Source: JAENVT01 sp031412355 (GTDB taxonomy: Bacteria; Actinomycetota; Acidimicrobiia; Acidimicrobiales; Ilumatobacteraceae). Taken from it: a stretch of DNA of 6,605 nucleotides. The position numbers and the translations under genes were made by a program. How positions within the stretch are numbered: the first letter of the stretch is position 1; each line of letters starts with the position of its first letter. Below the pieces are notes generated by a model. That model ran no database searches, was not told the DNA's origin, and was given only the letters and a program-made list of their open reading frames with translations. Shown piece by piece: positions 5,309-6,605 of this stretch. The stretch is taken from positions 1 to 6,605 of the forward strand of contig JANOCR010000153.1 of the NCBI GenBank assembly GCA_031412355.1. The letters run 5' to 3'.

Positions 5309-6605
5309 ATGACAACCAACGGATATGTCGAGCGCGGCGAGCTCCTCGTCGGCATCGAGTTGGACGCAGTTCTGGAGAACGAGGCGCTGCCGGCGAGCGG
5401 GGTGGATCCGGCGCGGTTCTGGCTCGGGCTGTCCGAGCTGATCCACGAGCTGACACCGCGTAACGCCGAGCTCCTGGCCGAGCGCGCCCGGCTGCAGGCG
5501 GCCATCGACACCTGGCATCGCCAACGCACGGGCGCCACACATGATGCCGACGAGTACCGGAGCTTTCTCGAGGAGATCGGCTACCTGGTACCCGCAGGGC
5601 CTGTCTTTCAGATCGACACGGCAAACGCCGACCCCGAGATCACCACCATCGCCGGACCACAACTGGTGGTGCCGGTTACGAACGCCCGGTACGCATTGAA
5701 CGCTGCGAACGCGCGGTGGGGATCGTTGTACGACGCGCTCTACGGCACCGATGCGCTCGGCGACGCACCCACTGCGGGCGCCTACGACCCGGAACGCGGA
5801 GCCAGGGTGATCCAGTGGGTGCGAGGCTTCCTCGACGACGTCGCCCCACTTGTGCGCATCGACGGAGCATTGCGTTCACACCGCGACACAGTCGGATACA
5901 GCATCGTGCGCGGTGCGTTGGAGGCAGCGTTCGCCGATGACCGGCGCGCCCCTCTCGCCGACCCCAACACGTTCGCCGGCTACTCAGGCGATACCGAGCA
6001 GCCCTACTCGATCCTGCTGCAGCACCACGGTCTCGGCATCGAGGTGCTGCTCGACCGCAACCATCCCATCGGGTCGACGGACGCTGCCGGGGTGGCCGAT
6101 GTGGTGCTGGAGTCGGCATTGACGTCGATCATGGATTTCGAGGATTCGATCGCCGCCGTCGACAGTTCCGACAAGGCACTCGCCTACCACAACTGGCTCG
6201 GCCTGATGACGGGCACGCTGACCGAACAGGTGACCAAGAATGGCCGCACGTTCCAGCGGCGCCTCGCCGCCGACCGCTCGTTCACGGCACCCGACGGATC
6301 CACGATCACCCGCAACGGTCGAGCCCTGATGCTGGTCCGCAATGTCGGCCACCTGATGACAACACCCGCCGTGCTCGATCGCGACCGTGCGCCGGTGTAC
6401 GAAGGTCTGCTCGACGCAATGGTCACCGTGCTGTGCGCAATACCGGGCCTGGCCAAGAACGAGTCAGCGACGAACTCGCGCATGGGGTCCATCTACGTCG
6501 TCAAACCGAAGATGCACGGTCCTGTGGAGGTCGCCTTCGCCGACGAGGTGTTCACCAAGGTCGAGGCCGTGCTGGACCTGCCCGCCAACACCGTGAAGCT
6601 CGGCA
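5309..6605 (+). CDS. glcB: Malate synthase G (3' partial, first 432 residues)
   Basis: The enzyme condenses glyoxylate and acetyl-CoA to malate, the second step of the glyoxylate bypass and the entry of glycolate-derived carbon into central metabolism; it acts in the cytoplasm as a monomer. The frame is open from ATG 5309 to the window end. Visible features typical of the G isoform are LNAANARWGSLYDALYGTD in the N-terminal region (about 131-149), the DRNHPIG segment (about 251-257), IMDFEDSIAAVD with acidic active-site residues (274-285), RNVGHLMT (344-351), whose Arg344 should correspond to the catalytic Arg near position 338-339 of characterised enzymes, and GSIYVVKPKMHGP (393-405). The full protein is normally about 720-740 residues, so roughly 60% is present. 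The magnesium-binding Glu and Asp and the catalytic Asp of the C-terminal half lie beyond the edge and cannot be checked. No frameshift or internal stop was found. It follows the LLM oxidoreductase by 10 bases and probably shares its transcript. Confidence 0.96.
   Translation, partial: MTTNGYVERGELLVGIELDAVLENEALPASGVDPARFWLGLSELIHELTPRNAELLAERARLQAAIDTWHRQRTGATHDADEYRSFLEEIGYLVPAGPVFQIDTANADPEITTIAGPQLVVPVTNARYALNAANARWGSLYDALYGTDALGDAPTAGAYDPERGARVIQWVRGFLDDVAPLVRIDGALRSHRDTVGYSIVRGALEAAFADDRRAPLADPNTFAGYSGDTEQPYSILLQHHGLGIEVLLDRNHPIGSTDAAGVADVVLESALTSIMDFEDSIAAVDSSDKALAYHNWLGLMTGTLTEQVTKNGRTFQRRLAADRSFTAPDGSTITRNGRALMLVRNVGHLMTTPAVLDRDRAPVYEGLLDAMVTVLCAIPGLAKNESATNSRMGSIYVVKPKMHGPVEVAFADEVFTKVEAVLDLPANTVKLG

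Noticed and set aside
4495..5538. 347-residue open frame on the - strand
   Set aside because: Antisense shadow of the LLM oxidoreductase and the start of malate synthase; no domain features, and both sense genes are clear.

Overview
The window is GC-rich, gene-dense, and coded entirely on the + strand. GTG starts, 4-base stop/start overlaps, long shadow reading frames and Ala/Arg/Val-rich proteins point to a high-GC actinobacterium. A non-Streptomyces lineage such as Acidimicrobiia is plausible, but that placement is an inference from style and not a proven assignment.

Bases 1-4151 hold one tightly coupled block. It starts with the C-terminal end of a secreted or surface protein: a Pro/Ala/Thr/Ser-rich stalk, one membrane helix and an Arg-rich cytoplasmic tail. 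A complete energy-coupling-factor (ECF) vitamin importer follows, made of a CbiQ/EcfT-type transmembrane coupling protein (557-1672), a double ATPase with two fused ABC domains (1669-3303) and a membrane substrate-binding S component (3300-4151). All three junctions are 4-base GTGA/ATGA overlaps, so the four genes are very probably co-translated. The transported compound cannot be read from the sequence. By resemblance to a family of actinobacterial S components, a cobalamin-type or other vitamin is the best guess. A surface-tethered protein in front of an ECF importer suggests an extracellular capture step, which ordinary ECF systems lack.

Bases 4118-4188 contain two adjacent RNA hairpins. 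The first overlaps the end of the S-component gene and the second lies just after it. They mark the likely 3' end of the transporter transcript.

Bases 4249-6605 hold a second, metabolic pair. A luciferase-like (LLM-class) flavin-dependent oxidoreductase of unknown substrate is followed after 10 bases by malate synthase G (glcB), which is cut by the window end. Malate synthase condenses glyoxylate with acetyl-CoA, so this pair belongs to two-carbon or glyoxylate metabolism, with the oxidoreductase possibly feeding or accompanying it.

No RNA genes, insertion sequences, CRISPR arrays or riboswitches were recognised. No gene-free stretch exceeds about 100 bases.
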